Assembly: GCA_035362715.1 (NCBI GenBank)
Contig: DAOSDU010000008.1
Coordinates: 1-64,000 of the forward strand
DNA length: 64,000 bases
Reading direction: 5' to 3'
From: Methanofastidiosum sp.
GTDB taxonomy: Archaea > Methanobacteriota_B > Thermococci > Methanofastidiosales > Methanofastidiosaceae
Below the pieces are notes generated by a model, which was not told the origin of the DNA, searched no databases, and saw nothing but the letters and a program-made list of their open reading frames with translations. This document shows, piece after piece, positions 16,819-25,586 of this stretch. A program made the position numbers and the translations under genes. Position 1 is the first letter of the stretch. Each line of letters starts with the position of its first letter.

Positions 16819-18048
16819 TTAGTTTCCCTTGTGATAACTCCTTGAGTTATTCCTTCTATTTGATTGTCTTCTATTGCCCTGGGAATGTCTTCTTGGCTCT
16901 TGAGAATATCTTTCATTGTCTACTGTAATGGCCATGATTTTCTTTAAGTATGGTCTTTCTACACTTTCAATTGTAAATGATGGGTAGGTGTCAAGTATTT
17001 TTGTAAAATTTGCATAATCCCTGTCTGTCAATAGATTGATTACCTTTCCGGATTCTCCAGCCCTTGCAGTCCTTCCGATTCTGTGGACATAGTCGTTGGA
17101 ATCATTTGATATGTCATAGTTATAGATGTGGGAGACGTTGTTGATGTCAAGACCTCTTGCAGCAACATCTGTACATACTAATACACCTGCTTTAGAGTCG
17201 TTGAATTGTTTGATGCTTTTTGTACGCTTGTTTTGCGTCAATCCACCGTGGATTGCGATAGCCTTTATGTTATTTGCCCTTAGATTTTTTACAACATAAT
17301 CTGTAGTGTTTCTGGTGTTACAGAAGATCATTGCAAGCTCTGAATTTTCAGTTTCTAATAGGTGTACAAGAAGTGACAATTTCATGTTTCTTGGTATGTC
17401 GTAATAGACCTGTTTAAGTTTTTCTGGGTCTACCATTTTTTCTGCAGTTACGCTAGTTGGTTTAATCATGTACTTATTGGCCAATCTTTTGATATCTCTT
17501 GAAATAGTTGCAGAGAAAAATAAAGTTTGCCTGTCTGTTGGACATTCCGATATAATTCTCTCAACATCATCTAAAAATCCCATGTCAAGCATCCTGTCTG
17601 CTTCGTCCAAAACAAGGATGTTGATTTTAGAAATATTTATTGTTCCTCTTTGGAGGTGGTCCATTAATCTGCCTGGAGTAGCTACCACTACCTCAGCTTT
17701 TGGGATATCCCTAATCTGTTGATTAATTGGAACTCCTCCGTAAACTGAAATAATCCTCAAATTTTTCTGACTTGAAATTTCCTTCAAGGAATCCTTTACC
17801 TGTTCTGCAAGTTCTCTAGTTGGGGTAAGGACTAACGCCTGTAACCCTTCTTTTGGATTTACCTGCTCAACTATACCGCATCCAAAGGCCAGTGTTTTAC
17901 CTGAGCCTGTTGATGATTCTCCAATTATGTCTTTCCCAGCCATTATATCCGGTATAGACATTTTCTGTATCTCTGTAGGAGTGTTAAATCCTAATTTTTT
18001 TATGGCTATGAGTAGCTGATTACTTAAGCCTAAGTTTTCAAAATTCAT
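16819..18048 (-). CDS. DEAD-box ATP-dependent RNA helicase
   Basis: All core motifs are present in order: Q motif (TPTEIQKMSIP), I (STGSGKT), Ia (PTRELAEQ), GG, Ib (TPGRLMD), II (VLDEADRMLDMGF), III (FSATIS), then IV-VI with VCTDVAARGLDI and VHRIGRTARAGE. The C-terminal ~35 residues are Arg/Asn/Ser-rich (RRQSNRRNNSR), an RNA-binding tail. It unwinds RNA duplexes in ribosome assembly or mRNA turnover. The start is preceded by AGAGGTAAATAA. A long untranslated leader may be involved in temperature control. Confidence 0.95.
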   Translation of the reverse strand: MNFENLGLSNQLLIAIKKLGFNTPTEIQKMSIPDIMAGKDIIGESSTGSGKTLAFGCGIVEQVNPKEGLQALVLTPTRELAEQVKDSLKEISSQKNLRIISVYGGVPINQQIRDIPKAEVVVATPGRLMDHLQRGTINISKINILVLDEADRMLDMGFLDDVERIISECPTDRQTLFFSATISRDIKRLANKYMIKPTSVTAEKMVDPEKLKQVYYDIPRNMKLSLLVHLLETENSELAMIFCNTRNTTDYVVKNLRANNIKAIAIHGGLTQNKRTKSIKQFNDSKAGVLVCTDVAARGLDINNVSHIYNYDISNDSNDYVHRIGRTARAGESGKVINLLTDRDYANFTKILDTYPSFTIESVERPYLKKIMAITVDNERYSQEPRRHSQGNRRQSNRRNNSRSYHKGN

Positions 18049-18168
18049 TTATTTACCTCTTATAAATTCAGCATTGCCCTAGAAAAAGCGAAATGTTCAA
18101 AATTGAGCAAGTGCCCTCTCAAAATTAGTAATGCTCTTGTACCTAAGGGGCTAAAATCCCTTTATAAG
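18049..18168 (-). promoter_or_regulatory. Promoter and long 5' leader of the DEAD-box helicase gene
   Basis: On the minus strand a TATA-like CTTATAAAGG lies at about 18160-18169. A transcript starting ~25 nt downstream would carry a leader of about 90 nt, unusual among the short leaders elsewhere in this window. The leader can form a stem (GAGCA/TGCTC). A second TATA-like segment just before the start codon (TTTATAAGAGG) makes the call uncertain. Confidence 0.4.
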
Positions 18169-18211
18169 TGTTTCTGATATCAAAAATAAGAATTTAAAAA
18201 AAATAAATAAT

Positions 18212-19096
18212 TTAAGGAACTATAAGATCAATCTGGATTGTGTCAAATACACCGTTTTCAGAGTAGGCGACCATTGCAACTTTGTATGTGCCTGATGGAA
18301 CATCGGGTCCAACTGTGAAAGTTGCTTGATAGGTACCTAGATTGTGGGCCTTGATCTTCTGAGTATCAGGTGATATTGATACAGACACCCCTTGTGGCAA
18401 TCCCATGACTTTTACCTTGACATCGTTCTGTGTGAAGAATCCTCTGTTTTCCACTTGGATGAAGGTCTGTTGAACTCCAGGAATTACATTGAAGTTTGTG
18501 AGAATTTTTCCGTCTCTTATTATTGTTGCGCCGCCTGTAACAGAGAACTGCTCAATATCAACTTTTGGGTAGAGTGCAACAGTACTCTTACATGGACACT
18601 CTGAATAAAGTTTCCAAGAAAATTGAATTGGACAAACAGTGCCCTCAGTAGTTTTATTTTCAACTCTAACATAACTAACATAACTCAATAAAACTCCTGG
18701 GAATTTTAGATCTTCAGTAACTGATCCACAAAATTCTGGTCCTGAAAATTCCATTACATATTCATCATTTTCATCTAAGTCTAAATCAAAGTTCTCAGGT
18801 AAATTTTTAAATCCGATACCTATTTCCCAATTAGGGTAGCAATTCTGACATTCTGTTTTTCCTTCAATCACTAATTTATACCAACAGTCGTTTGAACCTA
18901 TTGGAGGATAATATATTTTAGGGGCGCCCCCAGGTTGAAGAATTGCACTGTCAGATTGTAGTAGTCTTAATTGATAGCATCCATCTGATTGAATAGTAAT
19001 TTCTGGATTCTCAAAATGAGTTTGCCCAAAAAGAGTTGGCAACGTGCCAATAGCTAATAATAACACAATAATTAAAGAAATATATCTCTTATTCAT
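18212..19096 (-). CDS. Exported protein with C-terminal NEW3-like beta domain
   Basis: The 294-residue protein starts with a signal peptide (MNKRYISLIIVLLLAIGTLPTLFG). The ATG at 19096 is chosen over an upstream one because AAAGGTG precedes it at normal spacing. The body is rich in Cys pairs (CQNC, CPC) and beta strands. The last ~90 residues read like an NPCBM-associated/NEW3 domain (QTFIQVENRGFFTQNDVKVKV, then FTVGPDVPSGTYKVAMVAYS), common in archaeal surface proteins. Probably secreted or cell-surface; binding partner unknown. It is transcribed in the same direction as the dph2 operon but separated from it by about 80 nt. Confidence 0.75.
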   Translation of the reverse strand: MNKRYISLIIVLLLAIGTLPTLFGQTHFENPEITIQSDGCYQLRLLQSDSAILQPGGAPKIYYPPIGSNDCWYKLVIEGKTECQNCYPNWEIGIGFKNLPENFDLDLDENDEYVMEFSGPEFCGSVTEDLKFPGVLLSYVSYVRVENKTTEGTVCPIQFSWKLYSECPCKSTVALYPKVDIEQFSVTGGATIIRDGKILTNFNVIPGVQQTFIQVENRGFFTQNDVKVKVMGLPQGVSVSISPDTQKIKAHNLGTYQATFTVGPDVPSGTYKVAMVAYSENGVFDTIQIDLIVP

Positions 19097-19176
19097 AGGT
19101 ACACCTTTACTTATAAAATAATTATTCAATATTTAAATATTTCCCTTATTGCCGAATTAAACTATCGTCAATATTT

Positions 19177-20169
19177 TCAAAAATCTTCTTGGTCGATTTC
19201 ATCCATAACATACTCTTCTTTCCCATCAAGAACTATCTCAAGCTCTTTTGGAGTCAATAGAGGCTTTTTGTATCTCTTTGCATCATCAATTCCTATCCTT
19301 GGGCATGCACAAACAACAAAGCTATCGTAATCAAATCCATAGAGTTTATCAGGAGTAACTTCATCCATCAAAATAATATCTGCAATCAATCCAGAATCTT
19401 CTATCTTTCTTTTTAGTATTTTTGCTAGTGCAATTCTCTTTTGACCCTTTTTCGCTGAAACTATCAGTCCAAATTTCTTTGAATCCTTGGCCCTAAAGAT
19501 TGAACCAAATCTTTCTTTTAGGATCTTATCTCTGTATTCATCTAAAGAATAAATTCCATCGCTATCAAAAGCAAATACTTTTTTCTCAGAAGATATTGCA
19601 ACGCCTAATGGGTGAAATCTCCCCTCACCTACGAATATAAAAAAGTCAACTTTATCTGAAATGGCAGAAGCAGATGAAAAGTCACACCCCAAAACCTGTC
19701 CTGTATATGCAACTCGCTTATCTCCTTTTCCAATGAATACTTCAAATCCTTCACTTTCTAGATATTGTTTTACTTTAGGAAGTTCCTTCACATAGTTTAC
19801 AGTTGATACAAGCCCCGCCCTTTTTCCTTCTTTTTTAAGTAAATCGATATTATTTTCTAAGAGTCCCATATATGGAAAAACAAAGTCAACTTCTACAAAT
19901 AACATGGGTATATTGCTTTCAACTGGTAGAGGCGCATGCCCGAAATTAATTAAACAGTCACATACCTCATCAAAGTCAAGATCAGGCACATCACAAGCGC
20001 CATAATTAAAATTCCCCGAAACGATTACATCATATCCTTGTTTTTTAAGTTCACTAGAGATATAATCTGCATAAACTTTTAATCCTTCAGGCAATACCAG
20101 CCCGACTCTTTTTACATCCAATTCTTTTAATCTCTTAAAAAGAGGCCCTAAATCAAACTGATACTTCAA
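19177..20169 (-). CDS. dph2: Diphthamide biosynthesis enzyme Dph2
   Basis: Archaeal Dph2 is a non-canonical radical SAM enzyme that transfers the 3-amino-3-carboxypropyl group of SAM to a histidine of elongation factor 2. The three [4Fe-4S] cysteines sit at the expected places: Cys59 (YGACDVPD), Cys162 (VLGCDFSSA) and Cys287 (VCACPRIGID). The 330-residue length is normal. It is the last gene of a run with the radical SAM protein (17-nt overlap), pcm and an HVO_0476-type gene. Dph6 for the final amidation is encoded at 27085-27771. Confidence 0.95.
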   Translation of the reverse strand: MKYQFDLGPLFKRLKELDVKRVGLVLPEGLKVYADYISSELKKQGYDVIVSGNFNYGACDVPDLDFDEVCDCLINFGHAPLPVESNIPMLFVEVDFVFPYMGLLENNIDLLKKEGKRAGLVSTVNYVKELPKVKQYLESEGFEVFIGKGDKRVAYTGQVLGCDFSSASAISDKVDFFIFVGEGRFHPLGVAISSEKKVFAFDSDGIYSLDEYRDKILKERFGSIFRAKDSKKFGLIVSAKKGQKRIALAKILKRKIEDSGLIADIILMDEVTPDKLYGFDYDSFVVCACPRIGIDDAKRYKKPLLTPKELEIVLDGKEEYVMDEIDQEDF

Positions 20170-21565
20170 TTCTCTTCCACTCCTTGTCTACTGACGGAAT
20201 AATTATCTCTCCTTTCTCAATTGCTTTGTTGAAGGAAGAATAGGATAGGTTTGTACCATTCTCCACTCCATCAATGATAAACTTGCCGATATCACACCCC
20301 CCAAGAGATATAACATATTGGATAAATGCACCCTTCAGATCTTCAATTCTAACATCTTTTATATTTGTAGTGATGTATTTCATCTTTTCCTTTAATTCTG
20401 AAAAATCGAATATATGGTCTTCAAAAGGAGTATGGGGCTTTGGAACAAAAGGATTAAACGATGATTTTGTTCTTATTATCTTTCTTGATTGTTTTATGAA
20501 ATTTATTATTTCATCCAGATCTTTTTGTTCTTCCCCCGGGAGCCCAAAGATAAAGTATAGTTTTACAGATTTAGAGTATTTTTTTATTAGATTGATTTTA
20601 TCAAAGAACTCTTCATCCTTGTAACATTTTCCTATTTGAAATCTGATTGATTCAGAAGATTCAGGTGCTAAAGTTATAGTATCTTGGCCCAATAGTGGGA
20701 TTGTGCTCTCATTTATGTCCCTAAGCTTTAATGAAGGTAGAGAAACTTGAAATCCAAGTCTACTTATACTTTTGATAATTTCATCAAGAGAGGAAGGCAT
20801 ATCTGATCCTATCAATGCAACCTTTTCAAACTTAGTTCTCTTTTGCCCCTCTTTCACTATTTCAATTAGCTTTTCTTCGCTTCTCTCTCGATAAGGCCCG
20901 AGAGCGTTGCCAGTAAGGCAGAATGAGCATCTGCTTCTGCATCCCCTAGATACCTCTAAAAGAAATGTTTTATTAAACGATTCTTCAAAATCTCCCCATT
21001 GGATAGGTTCGTAAAGTGGATGATATTCCAGCTTTTCTATCCTTCTTTTAATCTTATTTTCCTTATGAATCTCAGGTATATAGAGCCCTTCAATCTTACC
21101 AAACTCATCTATTTGTTTTTTAGGATCGTCCAACCCTGAATAAATATCTAGAAATTCAAAGAGTGATTTTTCTGCATCACCAATAAATGCAATGTCAAAA
21201 ACATCCTTCAATACAAAAGGGTTCACATTGAGAGGGCCACCTGTGATGACTAGGTGCTCTTTTCTATTTTCTCTCAATAAAGGAATATTGTTCTTTTTTA
21301 AAATTTTAAGGAGATTAATTACTCCATATTCATAATTTAGTGAAAACAATAAAGCTTTGAAATTCTTTAGCATGTCTTGAGTTTCAATAGATCTTTCAAA
21401 GTCAGAGAAAAATCTTTCTATTGAAAATCCATCCTTCTCATTAACAATGTTATAAACATAATGAAGCCCAAGGTTTGAGTTTCCGGCACGATATACGTCA
21501 GGATAGATTAAAGCAAATCTATTGACTGATTTTTTTTTAATAGTACCATATTCAGTGAATCTCAT
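20153..21565 (-). CDS. Archaeal B12-binding-type radical SAM protein
   Basis: A 470-residue protein with an N-terminal cobalamin-binding-like Rossmann region (LIYPDVYRAGNSNLGLHYVY; VITGGPLNVNP) and a radical SAM core with C-x3-C-x2-C in SRGCRSRCSFCLTG at about residues 209-222. A later SPSLKLRDIN / APESSES block and FIFGLPGEEQKDLDEI are typical of the YgiQ/MiaB-related archaeal family. The ATG at 21565 is preferred because it makes a 4-nt ATGA overlap with pcm and matches the family start (MRFTEYGTI). Substrate unknown; the position between pcm and dph2 hints at protein or RNA modification. Confidence 0.83.
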   Translation of the reverse strand: MRFTEYGTIKKKSVNRFALIYPDVYRAGNSNLGLHYVYNIVNEKDGFSIERFFSDFERSIETQDMLKNFKALLFSLNYEYGVINLLKILKKNNIPLLRENRKEHLVITGGPLNVNPFVLKDVFDIAFIGDAEKSLFEFLDIYSGLDDPKKQIDEFGKIEGLYIPEIHKENKIKRRIEKLEYHPLYEPIQWGDFEESFNKTFLLEVSRGCRSRCSFCLTGNALGPYRERSEEKLIEIVKEGQKRTKFEKVALIGSDMPSSLDEIIKSISRLGFQVSLPSLKLRDINESTIPLLGQDTITLAPESSESIRFQIGKCYKDEEFFDKINLIKKYSKSVKLYFIFGLPGEEQKDLDEIINFIKQSRKIIRTKSSFNPFVPKPHTPFEDHIFDFSELKEKMKYITTNIKDVRIEDLKGAFIQYVISLGGCDIGKFIIDGVENGTNLSYSSFNKAIEKGEIIIPSVDKEWKRIEVSV

Positions 21566-22218
21566 TGTTCCTTCCACCCGTTCTCTCCAACTAGAGGCAC
21601 GAATATACACCCACCGTATTTATTAGTACCAAATGTGCCGTCTCTATTCTTTTTTAATACTAAAAGCTCTTGGTAGTATCTCTCTTTACCAACGGGTGCT
21701 ATTATCATACCCCCCTCTTTTAGTTGGTCCTTCCAGCTTTTTGGAATTTCAGGTGCTGCTGCAGTAGCAATTATCCTATCGTATGGTGCGTCTTCTTGAA
21801 AACCTTTTGTACCGTCCCCAAGAACTATCTTGACATTGTATCCCGCTCTTTTTAGATTCTCCATGCCAAATTGATAAACTTCTGGAATTCTTTCTATTGT
21901 GACAACGTTCTCTTCGCCACATATCTCGGCAATTAAAGCAGCGTTATACCCTGAGCCAGCCCCTATCTCCAAAGTTTTTATCCCATTTTTAAGATCGGAT
22001 ACTTCAAGCATCAATGCTATCATTGAAGGTGCAGAAATAGTCTGCCCCCAGCCAATTGGGAGAGGGGCGTCCTTGTATGCTTCGTCTTTTAGATTTTCAG
22101 GAACAAAATTACTTCTATCGACTTTTAAAAATGCATTTTTAACAGAATCAGATTTAATATATCTAATTTTTTCAAGATAAGAAACCAGTTTATTCCTTGA
22201 CTCATCACTTATCGACAT
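21562..22218 (-). CDS. pcm: Protein-L-isoaspartate O-methyltransferase
   Basis: Repairs isoaspartyl residues in aged proteins using SAM. Family signatures are the VDRSNFVPENLKDEAYKD and PLPIGWGQTISAPSMIA blocks, motif I LEIGAGSGYNAALIAE, and YDRIIATAAAPEIP. The ATG at 22218 is taken as start because GGAG lies about 7 nt upstream; a longer GTG-initiated frame is possible. It overlaps the HVO_0476-type gene upstream by 14 nt and the radical SAM gene downstream by 4 nt, so the cluster is one operon. Confidence 0.94.
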   Translation of the reverse strand: MSISDESRNKLVSYLEKIRYIKSDSVKNAFLKVDRSNFVPENLKDEAYKDAPLPIGWGQTISAPSMIALMLEVSDLKNGIKTLEIGAGSGYNAALIAEICGEENVVTIERIPEVYQFGMENLKRAGYNVKIVLGDGTKGFQEDAPYDRIIATAAAPEIPKSWKDQLKEGGMIIAPVGKERYYQELLVLKKNRDGTFGTNKYGGCIFVPLVGENGWKEQ

Positions 22219-22759
22219 CAAGACTCCTTCCACTTTTAGAGGATTGCGAGCAGTATAATCTTCTTATCTCGGATGCTGATGCAGACGGTTCAAATCCATG
22301 CGTCGCCAATATTTTATCTATAATCATATCCTGTTCATCAATTGTAATATTGTCCCCTTTAGAAAATACTTCATCTTTATCTGCAAAAGCCCTAAGTGAA
22401 AGGTGGCCATATTGAATTCTTAAAGTAATTTTAAGCACAACAGGTATATCCTCTGGTATGAGATATAGTGTGTTGATATCTTTAGCTAACGCAGAATCTG
22501 CTTTTCTTTTGGCGTCTATATGGTTGACGTAGTATTTTTTCCCGTTGACTTCTATCAATTCTCCAACTTCAAATAGTTTATTTTCAGCAACATCGATTAA
22601 TATTTTTTTGGATTGCTCAAAATAGGAAACTACAGCGGGAACTTTAATTAAGATTTCTTTGTCCATAACAGTCTGGAATACTTCGCCACAAAGATTGCAC
22701 TTTCTCAACTCTTGTCTTCCTCTTTTTTTAAGGACTTCGTACTCTGTATGCTTACACAC
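22205..22759 (-). CDS. HVO_0476-family zinc-finger protein (archaeal, COG1326-like)
   Basis: A 184-residue archaeal protein with an N-terminal zinc ribbon (CKHTEYEVL... then KCNLCGEVFQ) and a beta-rich domain (LFEVGELIEVNGKKYYVNHID), ending in a conserved-looking helix (DKILATHGFEPSASASEIRRLYC). The layout matches an archaea-wide family of unknown role. It is the first gene of the operon leading to pcm, the radical SAM gene and dph2. Linkage to modification genes is the only functional clue. Confidence 0.7.
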   Translation of the reverse strand: MCKHTEYEVLKKRGRQELRKCNLCGEVFQTVMDKEILIKVPAVVSYFEQSKKILIDVAENKLFEVGELIEVNGKKYYVNHIDAKRKADSALAKDINTLYLIPEDIPVVLKITLRIQYGHLSLRAFADKDEVFSKGDNITIDEQDMIIDKILATHGFEPSASASEIRRLYCSQSSKSGRSLDVDK

Positions 22760-22906
22760 AATTTTAGTAAATATTTTGTCTTTAAAATAGTTATCGGAAA
22801 GATAAAGAGTTGATTAATAATAATTTTTATTTTAAAGGAATAAGGCTATTTTTACCATAAATTATAAAAACTGAAGCGAAGAGATAAAAATAATCGGAGA
22901 TATCTA

Positions 22907-23200
22907 ATGATAAAAAGACTGATTGGTTTATCGATAATGGGCCTAGGACTTGTTCTAGGTGGTTATTTTTCCATATATTTCAGTTTAATCGATAATCCAA
23001 CAATGCTTTTAGTATTATCAGCAGTTATTGCGACTCTTTTTACCCTTGGATTATTCGTATTATTTTTGGATAATCGGGAGAGAAAAATAAAAAAACAGAA
23101 GACCATAATCCTTGAGATGATAAAAAAGGCCAGAGTTACACAGGAAAGGCAGACCTATTCTGGAGCATTTGACGATCTCAAGCGTAGAAAAATGTATTAA
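22907..23200 (+). CDS. Small two-helix membrane protein, unknown
   Basis: A 97-residue protein with two membrane helices (about residues 5-27 and 33-54) followed by a basic cytoplasmic tail (NRERKIKKQK...RVTQERQTYS). No family is recognised. GGAGAT lies a few bases before the ATG. The 3' end overlaps the convergent taw2 gene by 4 nt. Confidence 0.7.
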   Translation: MIKRLIGLSIMGLGLVLGGYFSIYFSLIDNPTMLLVLSAVIATLFTLGLFVLFLDNRERKIKKQKTIILEMIKKARVTQERQTYSGAFDDLKRRKMY

Positions 23201-24045
23201 TGGATTTTAAAATCAAAAACAACGTGCCATACGCCAGGTGAATATTTTTTAATTTTCCTGTAATAAAGCGGCTCTAAAGTTCTTCCTTTATTAGACAAAA
23301 TTATTTCAAGATTTTTCTTGAAAGTGGGCTCAGATTTTTCAGGCATAGTATTATGGTAGTGGATTGTTCCACCGTCTTTTATCATATCCAATGCTTTTAA
23401 TAAAAACTTTTCATCGTCTGAGAAGTATCCCATAATTATCCTGTCTGCTTTGAAGTTTGGATTAAAATCAAGGCAGTCGGTATTTATGGGTGTGACCCTA
23501 TCAACTACTTTGTTAAGGTAAATATTTTCTAAGAGAAGATTATAGCTATCGGGATTTTTCTCTAAAGCCCATACCTTAGATTTTCCATATTTTGATAACG
23601 GTAATGTAAAATACCCAATGCCGGAAAACATATCAATTATAATTTCATCAGGCAAAGAAATTTGGCCCATCCTTATCCTCTCAGCTATGTTGCCGGAAGA
23701 AAACATCACTTTGGACAGATCAATTTTGTAGAGTATCCCATTTTCTTTGTGGATTGTGACAAATCCTCCCCCAATAATCTTTTTGTAATAAGGAACTCTA
23801 AACTCTCCTGAAACAGAACCCTTTTCTAAAACAGCCTGACATCCAAAGCTATCATAAAAACTCTTTCCGATAAAATCCTTTAGTTCTTGATACTCTTTAG
23901 GGATTGTAAGTATTATAATGTCCCCAATTTGCTCGTAACTCTTCATTATTTTTCTGATATCTCCATCAGATACCTTATTCTTTAGCTGTTCTCTAAGTGT
24001 TCTTATTTTTTTATCTTCCACATCAAGTATTAATCCAAAATACAT
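23197..24045 (-). CDS. taw2: tRNA wybutosine enzyme Taw2 (TYW2/Trm5 family)
   Basis: A 282-residue class I SAM enzyme of the Trm5/TYW2 family. Motif I is DMFSGIGYFTLPLSKYG, followed by ALEKNPDSYNLLLENIYLN and ADRIIMGYFSDDEKFL. The MGY motif in place of the N-x-P motif of the Trm5 methyltransferase points to the Taw2 branch, which transfers the aminocarboxypropyl group of SAM to the wyosine base of tRNA-Phe. Dph2 in the same window performs an analogous ACP transfer on a protein. Confidence 0.82.
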   Translation of the reverse strand: MYFGLILDVEDKKIRTLREQLKNKVSDGDIRKIMKSYEQIGDIIILTIPKEYQELKDFIGKSFYDSFGCQAVLEKGSVSGEFRVPYYKKIIGGGFVTIHKENGILYKIDLSKVMFSSGNIAERIRMGQISLPDEIIIDMFSGIGYFTLPLSKYGKSKVWALEKNPDSYNLLLENIYLNKVVDRVTPINTDCLDFNPNFKADRIIMGYFSDDEKFLLKALDMIKDGGTIHYHNTMPEKSEPTFKKNLEIILSNKGRTLEPLYYRKIKKYSPGVWHVVFDFKIH

Positions 24046-24070
24046 AAAAGGTTTTCAATTAAAGATATTT

Positions 24071-24580
24071 ATGGAAAGTTGCGTTCTTACAGGAAATGAA
24101 ATTAGAGAACTTATATCAAAGAATAATCTAGTACAGAATTATATAGATCTGGATACCCAGATTACTCCAAATGGATTTGATATGACAGTTAGAGAGGTAC
24201 ACAGTATTGTATCTGGAGGTGCTGTAGATTTCAGTAACGAAAAAAGAAAGCTTTCTGAAACGAAAAAGATAGATTTTGTTGAAGAATTTGTTTTTCTTGA
24301 AAAAGGCGCTTACAAGATCATTTACAATGAAATTGTAAATATCCCGCCAAATATAGTTGCTTTGGGAAGACCTCGCTCAACTCTACTGAGATGCGGTGCA
24401 AACGTTGGAACAGCTGTTTGGGATAGGGGTTACAGTGGAAGGAGTGAGTCCTTACTTTCAGTAGATAATGTGAAGGGTATAAAGATTTTCAAGGATGCGA
24501 GGGTTCTACAACTAGTGTTTATGCGAACATTGACAGATGAATCAGTTTACAAGGGGATATTTCTAAAAGAAAATATATAA
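24071..24580 (+). CDS. dUTPase/dCTP deaminase superfamily protein (archaeal dUTPase-like)
   Basis: A 169-residue trimeric dUTPase-fold protein. The phosphate-binding motif is LGRPRSTLLRCGANVG, the central strand TAVWDRGYSGRSESLLSV, and the C-terminal RVLQLVF block ends in YKGIFLKE. This short archaeal type is usually annotated as deoxyuridine triphosphate nucleotidohydrolase; it removes dUTP and supplies dUMP. It starts 25 nt from the divergent taw2 gene, and its stop abuts the stop of the convergent LSm gene. Confidence 0.82.
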   Translation: MESCVLTGNEIRELISKNNLVQNYIDLDTQITPNGFDMTVREVHSIVSGGAVDFSNEKRKLSETKKIDFVEEFVFLEKGAYKIIYNEIVNIPPNIVALGRPRSTLLRCGANVGTAVWDRGYSGRSESLLSVDNVKGIKIFKDARVLQLVFMRTLTDESVYKGIFLKENI

Positions 24581-24856
24581 TCAAGTTAAAATATGATCTC
24601 CAATTGCAAGAATATTGTTCCTCCTGACTATTATTAAACCCATTTCTTTAACATTTTCTCCGCGGAGGATCTTGACATTTTCCATAACTAGATTGAGTTC
24701 TAAGTCATACCCTGCTAATGTTCCGTCTATTTTTCTGCCGTCTTTCAGAACTAGACTGACTATTTCACCGATATTGTTGTGAACAATGTCAAAAGGTTTT
24801 TCAGCTCCTGCACTCTGGTATTCTTCATCTTGTTCATAGTCTTCTCTGTCGTCCAT
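24581..24856 (-). CDS. Second LSm protein with acidic N-terminal extension
   Basis: A 91-residue Sm-fold protein. The first ~20 residues (MDDREDYEQDEEYQSAGAEK) are strongly acidic and precede the Sm1 motif (SLVLKDGRKIDGTLAGYDLELNLVMENV) and Sm2 (GLIIVRRNNILAIGD). It is clearly a paralog of the LSm at 13911-14141 and probably forms its own ring or a mixed one. The acidic extension would project from the ring face and could contact basic partners; that is inference. Confidence 0.88.
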   Translation of the reverse strand: MDDREDYEQDEEYQSAGAEKPFDIVHNNIGEIVSLVLKDGRKIDGTLAGYDLELNLVMENVKILRGENVKEMGLIIVRRNNILAIGDHILT

Positions 24857-24950
24857 AGAAATAATTCAATTAAGTCCTTTAAAAGAATTTCCATCTATCT
24901 TTCTGAATAAATATCAACAAGATTATCCATAGTGGGGAAATTGATATTTT

Positions 24951-25586
24951 TCATAGATTTGCTTTAAAGAGGTAAGCAGAGAGGTATACCTCAATTAATG
25001 CAGCAATTAGTAATAGTGGAATTATTATTGCAAATAATTTTAATCCTTTCTTGATATTAACTCTTAGAGACTCTGATCTAGATTTACCCGGAGGCGGAAA
25101 AATAATTTCTTTTCCGAGTCTAAATCCTTGGGATGCTGCTATAATGATAGCGGGAATTTCAATTATGCCGTGCGGTAGTATGCCCATTAAGAAAACTAAA
25201 GAATTTCCTCCTTCAGCGATAAATTTCCCATAAAGCAGCCCTACTATGGTTCCGTTCCCCCAGAGTGACATGAAAGGAAAGAATCCGACAAAAACTCCAA
25301 GTATCATTATCAAAAATGATGTTCTTGTGTTAATAAAGAATATTGTAAAGAATAATTCGAGTGAAGTCATTTCCTTTAAGGGCCCAAACATGTCCTGGAA
25401 TTCCTTTAGGAAGGAATCAATTATCTCCGGGTTGTTGTTCAATAATACTTTAAATATATAGAATCCTGAGATAGATCCCAGTAGAAATAATCCTAGCGAT
25501 ATTAACATTAGATTTTTATTTTCTTTGATTGTTGCGAATACTTCATTTTTGTAAAAGGAAGTTAATCTTTCTTTTCTGCTTTCCAT
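24951..25586 (-). CDS. SpoIIM/DUF95-family integral membrane protein
   Basis: A 211-residue protein with five or so membrane helices and the family signature GILPHGIIEIPAIIIAASQG around residues 137-156, as in SpoIIM/DUF95 proteins. Archaeal members have no known function. Its start lies inside the 3' end of the exported-protein gene upstream (25-nt overlap), so the pair is probably co-translated and may form a membrane complex. Confidence 0.82.
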   Translation of the reverse strand: MESRKERLTSFYKNEVFATIKENKNLMLISLGLFLLGSISGFYIFKVLLNNNPEIIDSFLKEFQDMFGPLKEMTSLELFFTIFFINTRTSFLIMILGVFVGFFPFMSLWGNGTIVGLLYGKFIAEGGNSLVFLMGILPHGIIEIPAIIIAASQGFRLGKEIIFPPPGKSRSESLRVNIKKGLKLFAIIIPLLLIAALIEVYLSAYLFKANL

